DNA of 64,000 nucleotides, taken from positions 124,001 through 188,000 of the forward strand of contig SVUA01000001.1 in the NCBI GenBank assembly GCA_015063485.1. The letters run 5' to 3'. Below the pieces are notes generated by a model that was not told the DNA's origin, did not search any database, and worked only from the letters and a program-made list of their open reading frames with translations. Source of the DNA: Oscillospiraceae bacterium (GTDB lineage Bacteria > Bacillota > Clostridia > Oscillospirales > CAG-272). The translations under genes and the position numbers were made by a program. Of this stretch, positions 1 through 9,307 are shown in pieces. Numbering within the stretch: position 1 is the stretch's first letter; every line of letters begins with the position of its first letter.

Positions 1-1
1 G

Positions 2-1363
2 CTTGTGCAAATGGATGGAATCGCAAAGCTTATTCGTGCAGAAAAGCCTGCAAGGGAAGCTAAAGGGATATTGCAGGGAAGTGAACTTACACCGATACAG
101 GAACAGTGGCTTGAAAAACGTCTTGAAAAGGCAGATTTCTCTGAAGCCATAAGACTTTATTATTATATTGGAACCGCACTTGGAGGATCAGAGGGTGAAA
201 AGCTTTTCGGTAAGTGCTTTGAAACTATATCGGAAACCATCCTTAAGGGTACTATAGATAATCTGCAGTATAATGAAAATTGCAGAATAACTGTAGACAA
301 GCATACGGTAAGATTACCCCTTCGCGTGAATTTTGGCGGAGGATGGTCAGATACTCCGCCATATTGTAACGAAAAAGGCGGAACTGTACTCAATGCGGCA
401 ATACTTCTAAACGGTGAAAAGCCAGTTGAGGTAACGTTAGAAAAAATAGATGCCCCCAAGATAGTTTTTGATAGCAGAGATATGGATGTACATGGGGAGT
501 TTGAAAGTATAGAGCCTTTGCAGATGACAGGTGATCCCATCGATCCGTTTGCGTTACAGAAAGCGGCACTTCTTGCTTGCGGAGTTCTTCCCAAGAAAGG
601 CGGAGATCTTAAAGAGATACTTGCACGTCTTGGCGGTGGATTTATAATGCATTCAGAGGTTACAAACGTACCCAAAGGAAGCGGTTTGGGAACAAGCTCA
701 ATTTTGTCAGCGGCTTGCGTTAAGGCTATATTTGAATTTATGGGAATTGATCATAACGAAGACGATCTATATCAGCATGTTCTTGTCATGGAACAGATCA
801 TGTCTACGGGAGGCGGCTGGCAGGATCAAGTAGGCGGTGTTACGGAAGGTATTAAGTATATTACTACTATGCCGGGAATTTCTCAGGTCATAAAGGTTAC
901 GCATATCGAAGTTTCGGAAGCAACAAAGAAAGAACTGAATGAGCGCTTTGTACTTATATATACAGGGCAACGCAGACTTGCAAGAAATCTTCTCAGAGAT
1001 GTTGTCGGTCGTTACGTTGGAAATGAACAGGATTCCTTGTTTGCGCTTAATGAAATACAGAAGGTCGCATCACTTATGCGTTTCGAGCTTGAAAGAGGCA
1101 ACGTTGACGAATTTGCAGCGCTTTTGAACTACCATTGGGAGCTTTCACAGAAGATCGACAAAGGTTCCACAAATACACTTATTGATCAAATATTTGCAAG
1201 TATTGATGACCTTGTGGCAGGAAAGCTCGTTTGCGGAGCAGGTGGCGGAGGATTTTTGCAGATCGTTCTTAAGCGTGGTGTAAGTAAGGCGGACGTGCGT
1301 ACGCGCCTTAAGGAAGTATTTCAAGATTCGTCGGTTGACGTTTGGGATTGTACCCTTATGTAA
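2..1363 (+). CDS. L-fucokinase-type GHMP kinase (C-terminal part; reading frame open to left window edge)
   Basis: GHMP motifs (RLPLRVNFGGGWSDTPPY, VPKGSGLGTSSILSAA, GKLVCGAGGGGFLQIV); frame is open to base 2 with no upstream stop; followed immediately by a FucU gene. Confidence 0.8.
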   Translation, partial: LVQMDGIAKLIRAEKPAREAKGILQGSELTPIQEQWLEKRLEKADFSEAIRLYYYIGTALGGSEGEKLFGKCFETISETILKGTIDNLQYNENCRITVDKHTVRLPLRVNFGGGWSDTPPYCNEKGGTVLNAAILLNGEKPVEVTLEKIDAPKIVFDSRDMDVHGEFESIEPLQMTGDPIDPFALQKAALLACGVLPKKGGDLKEILARLGGGFIMHSEVTNVPKGSGLGTSSILSAACVKAIFEFMGIDHNEDDLYQHVLVMEQIMSTGGGWQDQVGGVTEGIKYITTMPGISQVIKVTHIEVSEATKKELNERFVLIYTGQRRLARNLLRDVVGRYVGNEQDSLFALNEIQKVASLMRFELERGNVDEFAALLNYHWELSQKIDKGSTNTLIDQIFASIDDLVAGKLVCGAGGGGFLQIVLKRGVSKADVRTRLKEVFQDSSVDVWDCTLM

Positions 1364-1375
1364 AGGAGGAAAGAT

Positions 1376-1804
1376 ATGCTTAAAAATGTATCACCAATAA
1401 TTTCACCCATGTTGCTCAAGGTGTTGTGCGAGATGGGGCACTGTGACGAGATAGTTCTTGCCGATGCAAACTTTCCGGCTGAAAGTATAGCGCATAATAA
1501 TCAGATCATACGTGCGGACGGACTAGGAGTTCTTGATCTTTTGAACGCAATACTTCCGCTCTTTCCGCTGGATCAGTACGATGAAGAGAATTTTATTGTT
1601 ATGCAGGCCGAAAAAGGAGATCCAGATCCTGAAATTTGGGAAGACTTTCAGCAGATCATACAAAAGTACGAGCCTGAATGTAAAATGACTTTTATTGATC
1701 GCTTTGAATATTATGAGCGTTCTAAAAGTGCGTATGCGGTTATCGCTACTGGTGAAAAAGCACAGTATGCTAATGTTATCCTGAAAAAAGGTGTAATTTA
1801 TTGA
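1376..1804 (+). CDS. fucU: L-fucose mutarotase (RbsD/FucU family)
   Basis: MLKNVSPIISPMLLKVLCEMGHCDEIVLADANFPAES is characteristic of FucU; RBS aaaggaggaaag just upstream. Confidence 0.88.
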   Translation: MLKNVSPIISPMLLKVLCEMGHCDEIVLADANFPAESIAHNNQIIRADGLGVLDLLNAILPLFPLDQYDEENFIVMQAEKGDPDPEIWEDFQQIIQKYEPECKMTFIDRFEYYERSKSAYAVIATGEKAQYANVILKKGVIY

Positions 1805-1846
1805 TTTTTACAATCTTGACAAAGCTGTCTTTTTCACGGTGTTGAA

Positions 1847-1895
1847 AAAATATAACCCTATCAAATGTTAACCTCATTTGATAGGGTTATATTTT
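1847..1895. terminator. Bidirectional terminator between fucU and the BMC operon
   Basis: 21-bp perfect inverted repeat aaaatataaccctatcaaatg / catttgatagggttatatttt with A and T tracts at the two ends. Confidence 0.85.
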
Positions 1896-1907
1896 TATTA
1901 ATCTGTG

Positions 1908-2561
1908 TTAATCCATCTTCAAAAGCTTAGCCTTAAAGCCATTACCTACTCCAGCGGCGTTTGCATCGTCGGTATCGATATGCATCTCGAGGCGGAACGC
2001 CTTATTTACGCGTATCTGTACGTCGTAGAAGAGGCTTCTTCTCTCGCCGCAAAGTTCTACGTCTACGTAATCACCGTCGCTGACGCCGAAGGCTTTGCCT
2101 TCTTCCTCGCTCATATGAATGTGACGGTTTGCGATAATACAACCTTCTTTAAGAGTAACTATACCCTTAGGACCGATTATGGTAATAGGCGCAGAACCCG
2201 CAATATCACCCGATTCACGTACGGGAGGTTTTACTTTAAGAACGTAACTGTCAGTTCTTGAGATCTCTACCTGAGACGCCTTTCTTTCAGGGCCTAAAAC
2301 GCGTACGCCCTCGATAGCTCTCATAGAAGGTCCGACGATAGTAAGCTGTTCTTTACAAGCGTACTGACCGGGTTGGGATAGCTCCTTGAGCTGTGTGAGC
2401 TGATATCCCTTTCCAAACAAGATATCCACGTGCTCACGGCTAAGATGTATATGACGGTTGGAAATGCCTACGGGAATGTCCCCCTCTGCGCTCTTTCCGT
2501 CCTGAACGGCTTCGATCACCTTATTGACCAGAGCCTTTAATTCCTGTTCCGTATAAGTCAT
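1908..2561 (-). CDS. pduL: Phosphate propanoyltransferase PduL-like, N-terminal encapsulation peptide
   Basis: GISNRHIHLSREHVDILFG and IIANRHIHMSEEEGKAFGV metal-binding His motifs; start at MTYTEQELKALVNKVIEAVQDG (amphipathic helix). Confidence 0.9.
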   Translation of the reverse strand: MTYTEQELKALVNKVIEAVQDGKSAEGDIPVGISNRHIHLSREHVDILFGKGYQLTQLKELSQPGQYACKEQLTIVGPSMRAIEGVRVLGPERKASQVEISRTDSYVLKVKPPVRESGDIAGSAPITIIGPKGIVTLKEGCIIANRHIHMSEEEGKAFGVSDGDYVDVELCGERRSLFYDVQIRVNKAFRLEMHIDTDDANAAGVGNGFKAKLLKMD

Positions 2562-2574
2562 TGTTTTTCTCCCG

Positions 2575-4017
2575 TTAAATGATTCTGAAGTTATCTGCCA
2601 TAACGCATCTGCGCTTTCTTGTAAAGGAGCGCGCCGAGGTGATGCCCTCGCCCGTAGGACCTGCGATGGTAAAGGTCGTATGACCCTCACCGCCAAATCC
2701 TATACCTGCGTAAGAGGGGGCATTTTTAACGAATATAGTCGTCTCTACTGCCTTAGCGAAAGCGGAGAGGTGGTCTATGTTCTTTGAGTGCATATGAGCG
2801 GTGTGGCGGTTACCGTGCTCTGCCTTTACTGCGAGGTCGATAGCCTCTTCGATATTGTTTACTCTGACGATAGGAAGAATAGGCATCATAAGCTCGTGCT
2901 GAACGAAATCGTGCATAAAATCGGTCTCACAGATGATGCAACGTACGCTTTTGTCTACGCTAACGCCTATCTTTGCAAGGAGAACGTCTGCATCGCGTCC
3001 TACGCAGTCGCGGCTTACGGTCTTAACGGTCTTGCCCGCTTTATTCGTTTTTTCAACGAGAACGACTTTTGAAAGCTTATCAGCCTGTTCCTTGGTTATA
3101 AGGTAAGCGCCGTTCTTCTGCATTTCGGAAATGAGCTGATCTGCGATATTTGAGAAAGCGAAAACTTCTTTTTCTGCGATGCAGGGGAGGTTATTGTCGA
3201 AGGTACAGCCGTCGATGATATCCTTTCCCGCTTTTCTTATATCCGCGGTATCGTCAACGATAACGGGGGGATTGCCCGCGCCCGCACCGATAGCCTTTTT
3301 ACCCGAGGAAAGAACTGCTTTAACGACTCCGGGACCGCCCGTACAAACGAGAAGTCTTATCTTCGGGTGAGACTGCATGATAGCCGCACTTTCCATGGTA
3401 GGCTTATCCATCGAGCAAACGAGTATATCTGGACCGCCTGCTGCGGCAGACGCTCTGTTTACAAGGTCGACCGCGTAGTTGGAAACGCAGATAGCGTTGG
3501 GGTGAGGATTAAAAACGACTCCGTTACCTGCGGCGATCATGCCGATAGAGTTACAGATAACAGTTTCGGAGGGGTTGGTGCTGGGGGTGATAGAACCAAC
3601 TACGCCAAAAGGTGCCATTTCGGTGAGAGTAAGACCGTTGTCGCCTGTTTTTGCCTCGGATACGATATCCTCTGTTCCGGGGGTCTTATCTGCAACGAGA
3701 ATGTGCTTAAGTCTCTTATGATCGACTCTGCCCATTCCGGTCTCGGCAACGCCCATTTCAGCCATGATAGGAGCTTCAGCTACGGTAAGCTTACGGATCT
3801 CGGTGATTATCTTTTCTCTCTGTTCAACGGTCATTGCGCGAACTGCGCGATAGCCGCGCTCTGCGGCGTCAATAGCTTCGTTCATATCGGAATAAACGCC
3901 GATAAGCTTTCTGCCGTTGTATTCGGTGGAGCTATATTTCTGCGCGCTCGCGTTTGCAGTGCCTTTTATAATGCCTTCAACGATCTTTCGGATCTCGGCT
4001 TCTGTTATATTTGCCAT
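2575..4017 (-). CDS. pduP: CoA-acylating propionaldehyde dehydrogenase (PduP/EutE-like) with N-terminal encapsulation peptide
   Basis: ALDH-family motifs (FGVVGSITPSTNPSETVICNSIGMIAAGN, FDNNLPCIAEKEVF active-site Cys); N-term MANITEAEIRKIVEGIIKG. Confidence 0.9.
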   Translation of the reverse strand: MANITEAEIRKIVEGIIKGTANASAQKYSSTEYNGRKLIGVYSDMNEAIDAAERGYRAVRAMTVEQREKIITEIRKLTVAEAPIMAEMGVAETGMGRVDHKRLKHILVADKTPGTEDIVSEAKTGDNGLTLTEMAPFGVVGSITPSTNPSETVICNSIGMIAAGNGVVFNPHPNAICVSNYAVDLVNRASAAAGGPDILVCSMDKPTMESAAIMQSHPKIRLLVCTGGPGVVKAVLSSGKKAIGAGAGNPPVIVDDTADIRKAGKDIIDGCTFDNNLPCIAEKEVFAFSNIADQLISEMQKNGAYLITKEQADKLSKVVLVEKTNKAGKTVKTVSRDCVGRDADVLLAKIGVSVDKSVRCIICETDFMHDFVQHELMMPILPIVRVNNIEEAIDLAVKAEHGNRHTAHMHSKNIDHLSAFAKAVETTIFVKNAPSYAGIGFGGEGHTTFTIAGPTGEGITSARSFTRKRRCVMADNFRII

Positions 4018-4034
4018 TTTTCAATCGTCTCCTT

Positions 4035-5231
4035 TTATTTACTTGCAAGTCTTTGTGTATCGATAGCTATCATATATTCTTCGTTGGTGGGGATTATCCA
4101 GACCTGAACCTTTGCGCCGTCCTTCGTTATATTGAAGGGGATGCCGCGGGTGAAGTTTGCGTTTCTGTCGGTGTCTATCTCGATTCCGAGATAGCTCATG
4201 TTCTCACAGACCATTTCGCGAACGTTGGATTGGTTCTCTCCGATACCTGCGGTAAAGACGAGGGCGTCGAGTCCGTTCATTTCGGCAACGTAAGAGCCGA
4301 TAAGCTTCTTAATGCTATTAACGAGAAGCTTTATAGTCAACTGCGCGCGGTAATTTCCTTCCTCAGCCGCGGAGAATACGTTGCGAAGGTCGTTTGAGAT
4401 ACCCGAAACACCGAGCAATCCGCTCTTCTTGTTAAGGATATCCTCGACCTCCTGCGCGGTATAGCCCTTGGTCTTCATAAGGTAGGTTACGACAGTGGGG
4501 TCGATGCTACCCGAACGAGTACCCATTACAACACCCTCTTGAGGAGTAAAGCCCATAGAGGTGTCGATAGCTTTTCCGCCGTCGACTGCGGTAATGGACG
4601 AGCCGTTTCCAAGGTGGCAGGTGATCATCTTTAAGTCCTCGATAGGCTTTCCGACAGCTTTAGCAAGCTCTGCACTTACGTATCTGTGAGAAGTTCCGTG
4701 GAAGCCGTATCTGCGTATCTTATCGTTCTCATAGAATTCGTAGGGAATTGCGTAAACGAATCTGGAATCCTCAACGGTTGAATAGAACGAGGTATCGAAT
4801 ACCGCTACTTGAGGAACGTCGGGCATAAGAGCGAGACACGCCTTGATACCCGCGATAGCGGGAGGTCCATGAAGAGGATTGATGGGAACTATGGTCTCAA
4901 GATATTTAACAACGCTCTCTGTAATGAGAGAGGATTCCTTAAGCTTTTCACCGCCGTGAGCAACTCTGTGTCCTACGGCATCTATCTCCTTGACCGAGCC
5001 GATAACTCCATACTCTTTAGAGCAGAGAAGTGAAAGAACCTTTTCAAGAGCGACTCCGTGGTTCGGAAAATCGACCTCTTCGGAATAAGCCTCGTCTCCG
5101 CGCTTATGGGTTATAAAACCGCCCGCGCCTATGCGTTCGCAAGTACCCTTTGCAAGTACCTCGGAGCTTTCCATAAGGAAGAGCTGATATTTGAGCGAGG
5201 AGCTTCCCGCGTTCAATACAAGAATTTTCAT
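4035..5231 (-). CDS. ackA: Acetate (propionate) kinase
   Basis: MKILVLNAGSSSLKYQLF start, TCHLGNGSS, FTPQEGVVMGTRSGSIDP, FTAGIGENQ motifs. Confidence 0.95.
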   Translation of the reverse strand: MKILVLNAGSSSLKYQLFLMESSEVLAKGTCERIGAGGFITHKRGDEAYSEEVDFPNHGVALEKVLSLLCSKEYGVIGSVKEIDAVGHRVAHGGEKLKESSLITESVVKYLETIVPINPLHGPPAIAGIKACLALMPDVPQVAVFDTSFYSTVEDSRFVYAIPYEFYENDKIRRYGFHGTSHRYVSAELAKAVGKPIEDLKMITCHLGNGSSITAVDGGKAIDTSMGFTPQEGVVMGTRSGSIDPTVVTYLMKTKGYTAQEVEDILNKKSGLLGVSGISNDLRNVFSAAEEGNYRAQLTIKLLVNSIKKLIGSYVAEMNGLDALVFTAGIGENQSNVREMVCENMSYLGIEIDTDRNANFTRGIPFNITKDGAKVQVWIIPTNEEYMIAIDTQRLASK

Positions 5232-5270
5232 AATTTCTATCTATCCTTTCAAAACAATATTTTTTATATT

Positions 5271-6029
5271 TTACCAGATCAGCTCAATGCTCTTGTCGGA
5301 GCAAAGGCTGATCCATTTTTCAGAGGGTTCGGTATTGGTAGCGATGAGGTCGACATCTCCGAATTCGCATACCTTTACAAAGGATTTTTTATCAAATTTT
5401 TCGATATCGACGACAAGAATACTTCTTTCTGCCGAATGAAACATAGCTTGCTTTATAAGAGAGTCGCTTTCGTTTGAATCAGTCACGCCAAGCTCCGCGT
5501 CAAGTCCTTTACATGAGCATATCGCTGTATCCACGTGATAAGAATTTATCATTTTTTCGGCGGACGAGCCTGTCAAGGAAAGCGCGCCCTTTTTGAGAAT
5601 GCCTCCCGTTGAAAGCACGGTCCAATCGGGCTTGTCGGCAAGCTCAAGAAGTATCTTTACCGAGTTCGTTATTATAGTAAGATTCTTTTTATCTTTAAGT
5701 CTTTTGAGAACGTAAAGCGCGGTCGAGCTTGAGTCAAGCATCAGGCGATCGCCGTCGTGTATAAGGTCCGATATTGTTTCGGCGATTCGTTGCTTTTGCT
5801 CAATGTTTACGCTTTCTCTTACGTTGTAAGGCAGATCTATGGCGGACGAGTGCTTTGATACCGCGCCTCCGTAGGTCTTGGACGCAAGTCCCTCTTTGTC
5901 AAGCTTTTCAAGGTCTCTGCGTATTGTTTCTTCGGTAACGTTAAAGTCCTTTGCAAGCTCGGAAACTATGACCTTTCCGTTATTCGTCAGTCTTGCAAGG
6001 ATCTCTCTTCTTCTTTCGATGGCAAGCAA
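5271..6029 (-). CDS. DeoR-family transcriptional regulator inside the BMC operon
   Basis: N-terminal HTH MLAIERRREILARLTNNGKVIVSELAKDFNVTEETIRRDLEKL and sugar-P isomerase-like C-terminal domain. Confidence 0.92.
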   Translation of the reverse strand: MLAIERRREILARLTNNGKVIVSELAKDFNVTEETIRRDLEKLDKEGLASKTYGGAVSKHSSAIDLPYNVRESVNIEQKQRIAETISDLIHDGDRLMLDSSSTALYVLKRLKDKKNLTIITNSVKILLELADKPDWTVLSTGGILKKGALSLTGSSAEKMINSYHVDTAICSCKGLDAELGVTDSNESDSLIKQAMFHSAERSILVVDIEKFDKKSFVKVCEFGDVDLIATNTEPSEKWISLCSDKSIELIW

Positions 6030-6057
6030 AGGGTCTCACCTCCGTGTTTTTTATTAA

Positions 6058-6603
6058 TTAAAGAATGCTTTCCCAGAGCCTTTCGTCAGGACCCGCAATG
6101 ATAGATGTATCAAGGAGCAATCCGTCCTCAACACCCATCTTAGCACGCTCGATAGCGGCTGTGACGGAGGAAACGCTTCCCGTAAGGATTATGTACGACT
6201 TTCCGCACATACCTTTGGCAAGTCTGACCTCAACGAGCTCGACAAGAGCTGTCTTTGCGGCGGTGTCTGCGGCAACGACTGCGGAAGCCGCGGTAAACGT
6301 CTCCAGAATACCTATCGCGCTCTTATTCTTTATCTCAAGAGCACCGCAGATAGCGGGTTGAACCGACTCGTGCGGATTTCCGAGAATAAATTTATCAATA
6401 AGCATGGCGGAGTTAAATCTTTCCGCCGCCTCTATCGCGGCTTTTACCGAGCTTAATTCTCCCGCGATAGTAGCAAGATATTTGCCGGGACAAACAGGAT
6501 TAGCCTGAACGACCTCAACATCTGCGGTCTTAAGCATTATATCGGTTGCGGTGATTCCCGATGCAACCGTTTTAAATTCGATCATTCCAAGCGCTTTTTT
6601 CAT
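6058..6603 (-). CDS. pduT: Tandem-domain BMC shell protein, PduT-like (BMC-T with predicted Fe-S pore)
   Basis: Two BMC domains; NPVCPGKYLATIAG matches the PduT Cys-containing pore loop; next to pduS. Confidence 0.88.
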   Translation of the reverse strand: MKKALGMIEFKTVASGITATDIMLKTADVEVVQANPVCPGKYLATIAGELSSVKAAIEAAERFNSAMLIDKFILGNPHESVQPAICGALEIKNKSAIGILETFTAASAVVAADTAAKTALVELVEVRLAKGMCGKSYIILTGSVSSVTAAIERAKMGVEDGLLLDTSIIAGPDERLWESIL

Positions 6604-6632
6604 GTAATACTATCCTTTTCGCATAATGCGGT

Positions 6633-7952
6633 TTATTTTTTGATTTTTATATGTTTTTGTGTCACTGCGGTGACTTTTCCGTCGATAGATGCGTGAATAT
6701 TTACGCTCAACGCTCCGTCAACGGCAAGAGCGATAACGTCGCCCTTTTTCACCGTATCACCTTCCTTTACGCAAGGAACGGCGGGAGTTCCCAAGTGTTG
6801 AGATGTAAATATTTTTACGGATCCCGTTTCAAAATCCTCGGAAATGGGAGCGGGAACGTCATATTTTTTGAGTCCCAAACGCATCGTCAAGCGTTCGACC
6901 GATACTTTCTTAAATTCCGCGTCCTTTACGGGATCGGGCTTTATATTATCGGGCGGTTTGTGACCGCGCGCGCGAGCCATATTTTTCAGTTCAGCTATCA
7001 TGGCTCTTGGTGAAAGTCCTTGCGGACAGGAGTATGTCTCGCAAAGTCCGCAGCCCGAACAGAACAGGGAACCGTCAAGCGCATCAATGTCACCCTTGCC
7101 GCCATTTGAAAGCACTCTCATTACAAGGTGAGGTTCTACGGGATATCCGAGAACCCTGCGAGAGCAAAGGTCTGTACAGCTTCTGCACTGACAGCAGACC
7201 GACATCGTACGGCGCAGATTTATAGCGGCGTTGCGGTTTTTATTCATGATAACGTTGTGATCTGCGGGAAGAACTATAATGGCGTTTGACGTTTTGGTTA
7301 TTACGTCGTTTGGAGTAACGACATTTCCCATCATAGGTCCGCCGCAGATATACGCCGCGTCATCGACCGTAATACCGCCGACAGCCTTCAAAAGCTCGGC
7401 TATTTTTGTTCCTATCGGAACTTTAAGTGTTGCGGGGAGAGCGACCTCTCCTGCGACCGTTACGTATTTGTCGGTCACGGGTTTGCCTCTCATAGCCCTG
7501 TAAACGTTGAGCATCGATTCTACGTTACAAACGGTAACGCCTATTGATATAGGAAGTTTCCCAGGGTCTACGATCTTACCCGTTACCTCTTTTATAAGAA
7601 TTATCTCATCTCCTGCGGGATAAACGGCATCAAGCGTGTGTATAGAGAGGCTTGGATAGTCCCCTATCTCATTTTGGAGAGCCAAAAGCGCTGATCTGTA
7701 ATGCGATTTGATCGCTATTATTCCGCGTGTTGCGCCTACCGTTTTTACAAGATCCGAAAAAGCGGAAAGTATCTCTTCGGTGTATTCTTCAAGCACTTGT
7801 CTGTGAACCTTGAGCAAAGGCTCGCATTCAGCGCAGTTGAGAATGACCGTATCTGCCTTATCCGAGATCTTTGCGTAGCTCGGAAAACCTGCTCCGCCCG
7901 CGCCAACGACGCCCGCTTCGCGCAAAAGATCCTTCAATTTGTTCAATTCCAT
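6633..7952 (-). CDS. pduS: PduS-like RnfC-family flavin/Fe-S oxidoreductase
   Basis: Rnf-C N-term (VGAGGAGFPSYAKI), SLBB-like region, ferredoxin Cys motifs CCQCRSCTDLC and CSGCGLCETYSC. Confidence 0.9.
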   Translation of the reverse strand: MELNKLKDLLREAGVVGAGGAGFPSYAKISDKADTVILNCAECEPLLKVHRQVLEEYTEEILSAFSDLVKTVGATRGIIAIKSHYRSALLALQNEIGDYPSLSIHTLDAVYPAGDEIILIKEVTGKIVDPGKLPISIGVTVCNVESMLNVYRAMRGKPVTDKYVTVAGEVALPATLKVPIGTKIAELLKAVGGITVDDAAYICGGPMMGNVVTPNDVITKTSNAIIVLPADHNVIMNKNRNAAINLRRTMSVCCQCRSCTDLCSRRVLGYPVEPHLVMRVLSNGGKGDIDALDGSLFCSGCGLCETYSCPQGLSPRAMIAELKNMARARGHKPPDNIKPDPVKDAEFKKVSVERLTMRLGLKKYDVPAPISEDFETGSVKIFTSQHLGTPAVPCVKEGDTVKKGDVIALAVDGALSVNIHASIDGKVTAVTQKHIKIKK

Positions 7953-7978
7953 TGTTTTGAATCCTTGTTTTGTGCGAT

Positions 7979-8263
7979 TTATTCTTCGTTAATACCCGTA
8001 CCGCTATCGATTATACCTACGATCGCGGCATCGATGGGAGCGGTCTCCTGATCACAACCGATACGCGCCGCGCTTCCCGTTGCGACCAAAACCATCTCGC
8101 CGATACCCGCGCCTACGTTGTCAACGGCAACGATACGCTTTGCGTTGCCCGTATTTGCGCAGGGTTCAACTATCATAAATTTACTGCCTATAAGTTTTTC
8201 GTTTTTTCTTGTGGAAACTACGCTTCCAACGATTTTTCCGATCAACATATCTCTATTCTCCAA
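7979..8263 (-). CDS. BMC vertex protein (EutN/CcmL family, BMC-P)
   Basis: MLIGKIVGSVVSTRKNEKLIGSKFMIVEP...VAVDNVGAGIGEMVLVATGSAAR; canonical BMC-P; start most likely MENRDMLIG. Confidence 0.93.
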   Translation of the reverse strand: MENRDMLIGKIVGSVVSTRKNEKLIGSKFMIVEPCANTGNAKRIVAVDNVGAGIGEMVLVATGSAARIGCDQETAPIDAAIVGIIDSGTGINEE

Positions 8264-8381
8264 ATTTTTCTGTATTTTTGTGTTTATTTTCCCAGCGCCA
8301 AGCTTTGATAATTCAAAACCTGCCGCTCGGAAAATAAACCACGTGTTAACATGATTTATTTTCCGATAAGCTCAAACAGAA

Positions 8382-8660
8382 TTAGTTAAGAGAAGGAAGT
8401 ATCTTCTCAACGTCTGCATGAGGACGGGGAATAACGTGAACTGCAACGAGCTCACCAAGAGCAGAAGCGGCAACGCTTCCAGCCTCAGTAGCAGCCTTAA
8501 CAGCTCCAACGTCACCTCGTACCATAACGGAAACGAGTCCCGAACCGATCTTCTCGGTTCCGATAAGCTCAACGTTAGCAGCCTTGACCATTGCGTCCGC
8601 AGCCTCAATAGCGGCAACGAGACCTCTGGTCTCAACCATTCCAAGCGCTTCAAGTGCCAT
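8382..8660 (-). CDS. BMC-H hexameric shell protein (PduA/EutM-like), copy 1
   Basis: [61 protein letters not shown]...VHVIPRPH. Confidence 0.95.
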   Translation of the reverse strand: MALEALGMVETRGLVAAIEAADAMVKAANVELIGTEKIGSGLVSVMVRGDVGAVKAATEAGSVAASALGELVAVHVIPRPHADVEKILPSLN

Positions 8661-8695
8661 AATAAATGTACCTCCGTAAATTATTTTTTAAGTGA

Positions 8696-8974
8696 TCAGT
8701 TAAGAGAAGGAAGTATCTTCTCAACGTCTGCATGAGGACGGGGAATAACGTGAACCGCAACGAGCTCACCAAGAGCAGAAGCAGCAACGCTTCCAGCCTC
8801 GGTAGCAGCCTTAACAGCTCCGACGTCACCTCTTACCATAACGGAAACGAGTCCAGAACCGATCTTTTCAGTTCCGATAAGCTCAACGTTAGCAGCCTTA
8901 ACCATTGCGTCTGCCGCCTCAATAGCAGCAACGAGACCTCTGGTCTCAACCATTCCAAGTGCCAAAAGTGCCAT
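8696..8974 (-). CDS. BMC-H shell protein, copy 2 (nearly identical to copy 1)
   Basis: Differs from copy 1 only at residue 4 (L instead of E) in the translated track. Confidence 0.95.
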   Translation of the reverse strand: MALLALGMVETRGLVAAIEAADAMVKAANVELIGTEKIGSGLVSVMVRGDVGAVKAATEAGSVAASALGELVAVHVIPRPHADVEKILPSLN

Positions 8975-9006
8975 AATAATGTACCTCCAAATTATTTTTT
9001 AAGTGA

Positions 9007-9285
9007 TCAGTTAAGAGAAGGAAGTATCTTCTCAACGTCTGCATGAGGACGGGGAATAACGTGAACTGCAACGAGCTCACCAAGTCTGGAAGCAGCAACG
9101 CTTCCTGCCTCGGTTGCAGCCTTAACAGCTCCGACGTCACCTCTTACCATAACGGAAACGAGTCCCGAACCGATCTTTTCAGTTCCGATAAGCTCAACGT
9201 TAGCAGCCTTAACCATTGCGTCTGCAGCCTCAATAGCCGCAACGAGACCTCTGGTCTCAACCATTCCAAGTGCTTCGAGTGCCAT
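9007..9285 (-). CDS. BMC-H shell protein, copy 3
   Basis: As copies 1 and 2 but [10 protein letters not shown] instead of [10 protein letters not shown]; start set at MALEALG. Confidence 0.94.
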   Translation of the reverse strand: MALEALGMVETRGLVAAIEAADAMVKAANVELIGTEKIGSGLVSVMVRGDVGAVKAATEAGSVAASRLGELVAVHVIPRPHADVEKILPSLN

Positions 9286-9307
9286 AATCAAATATCTCCT
9301 TTATTTA

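Noticed and set aside
3367-4107. 246-aa plus-strand ORF antisense to pduP
   Set aside because: Shadow ORF of the aldehyde dehydrogenase gene.
8382-9291. Tandem repeats considered as a CRISPR or satellite array
   Set aside because: The ~312-bp period is full coding BMC-H genes with RBS; not CRISPR repeats and spacers. No CRISPR array or cas gene was seen in the window.
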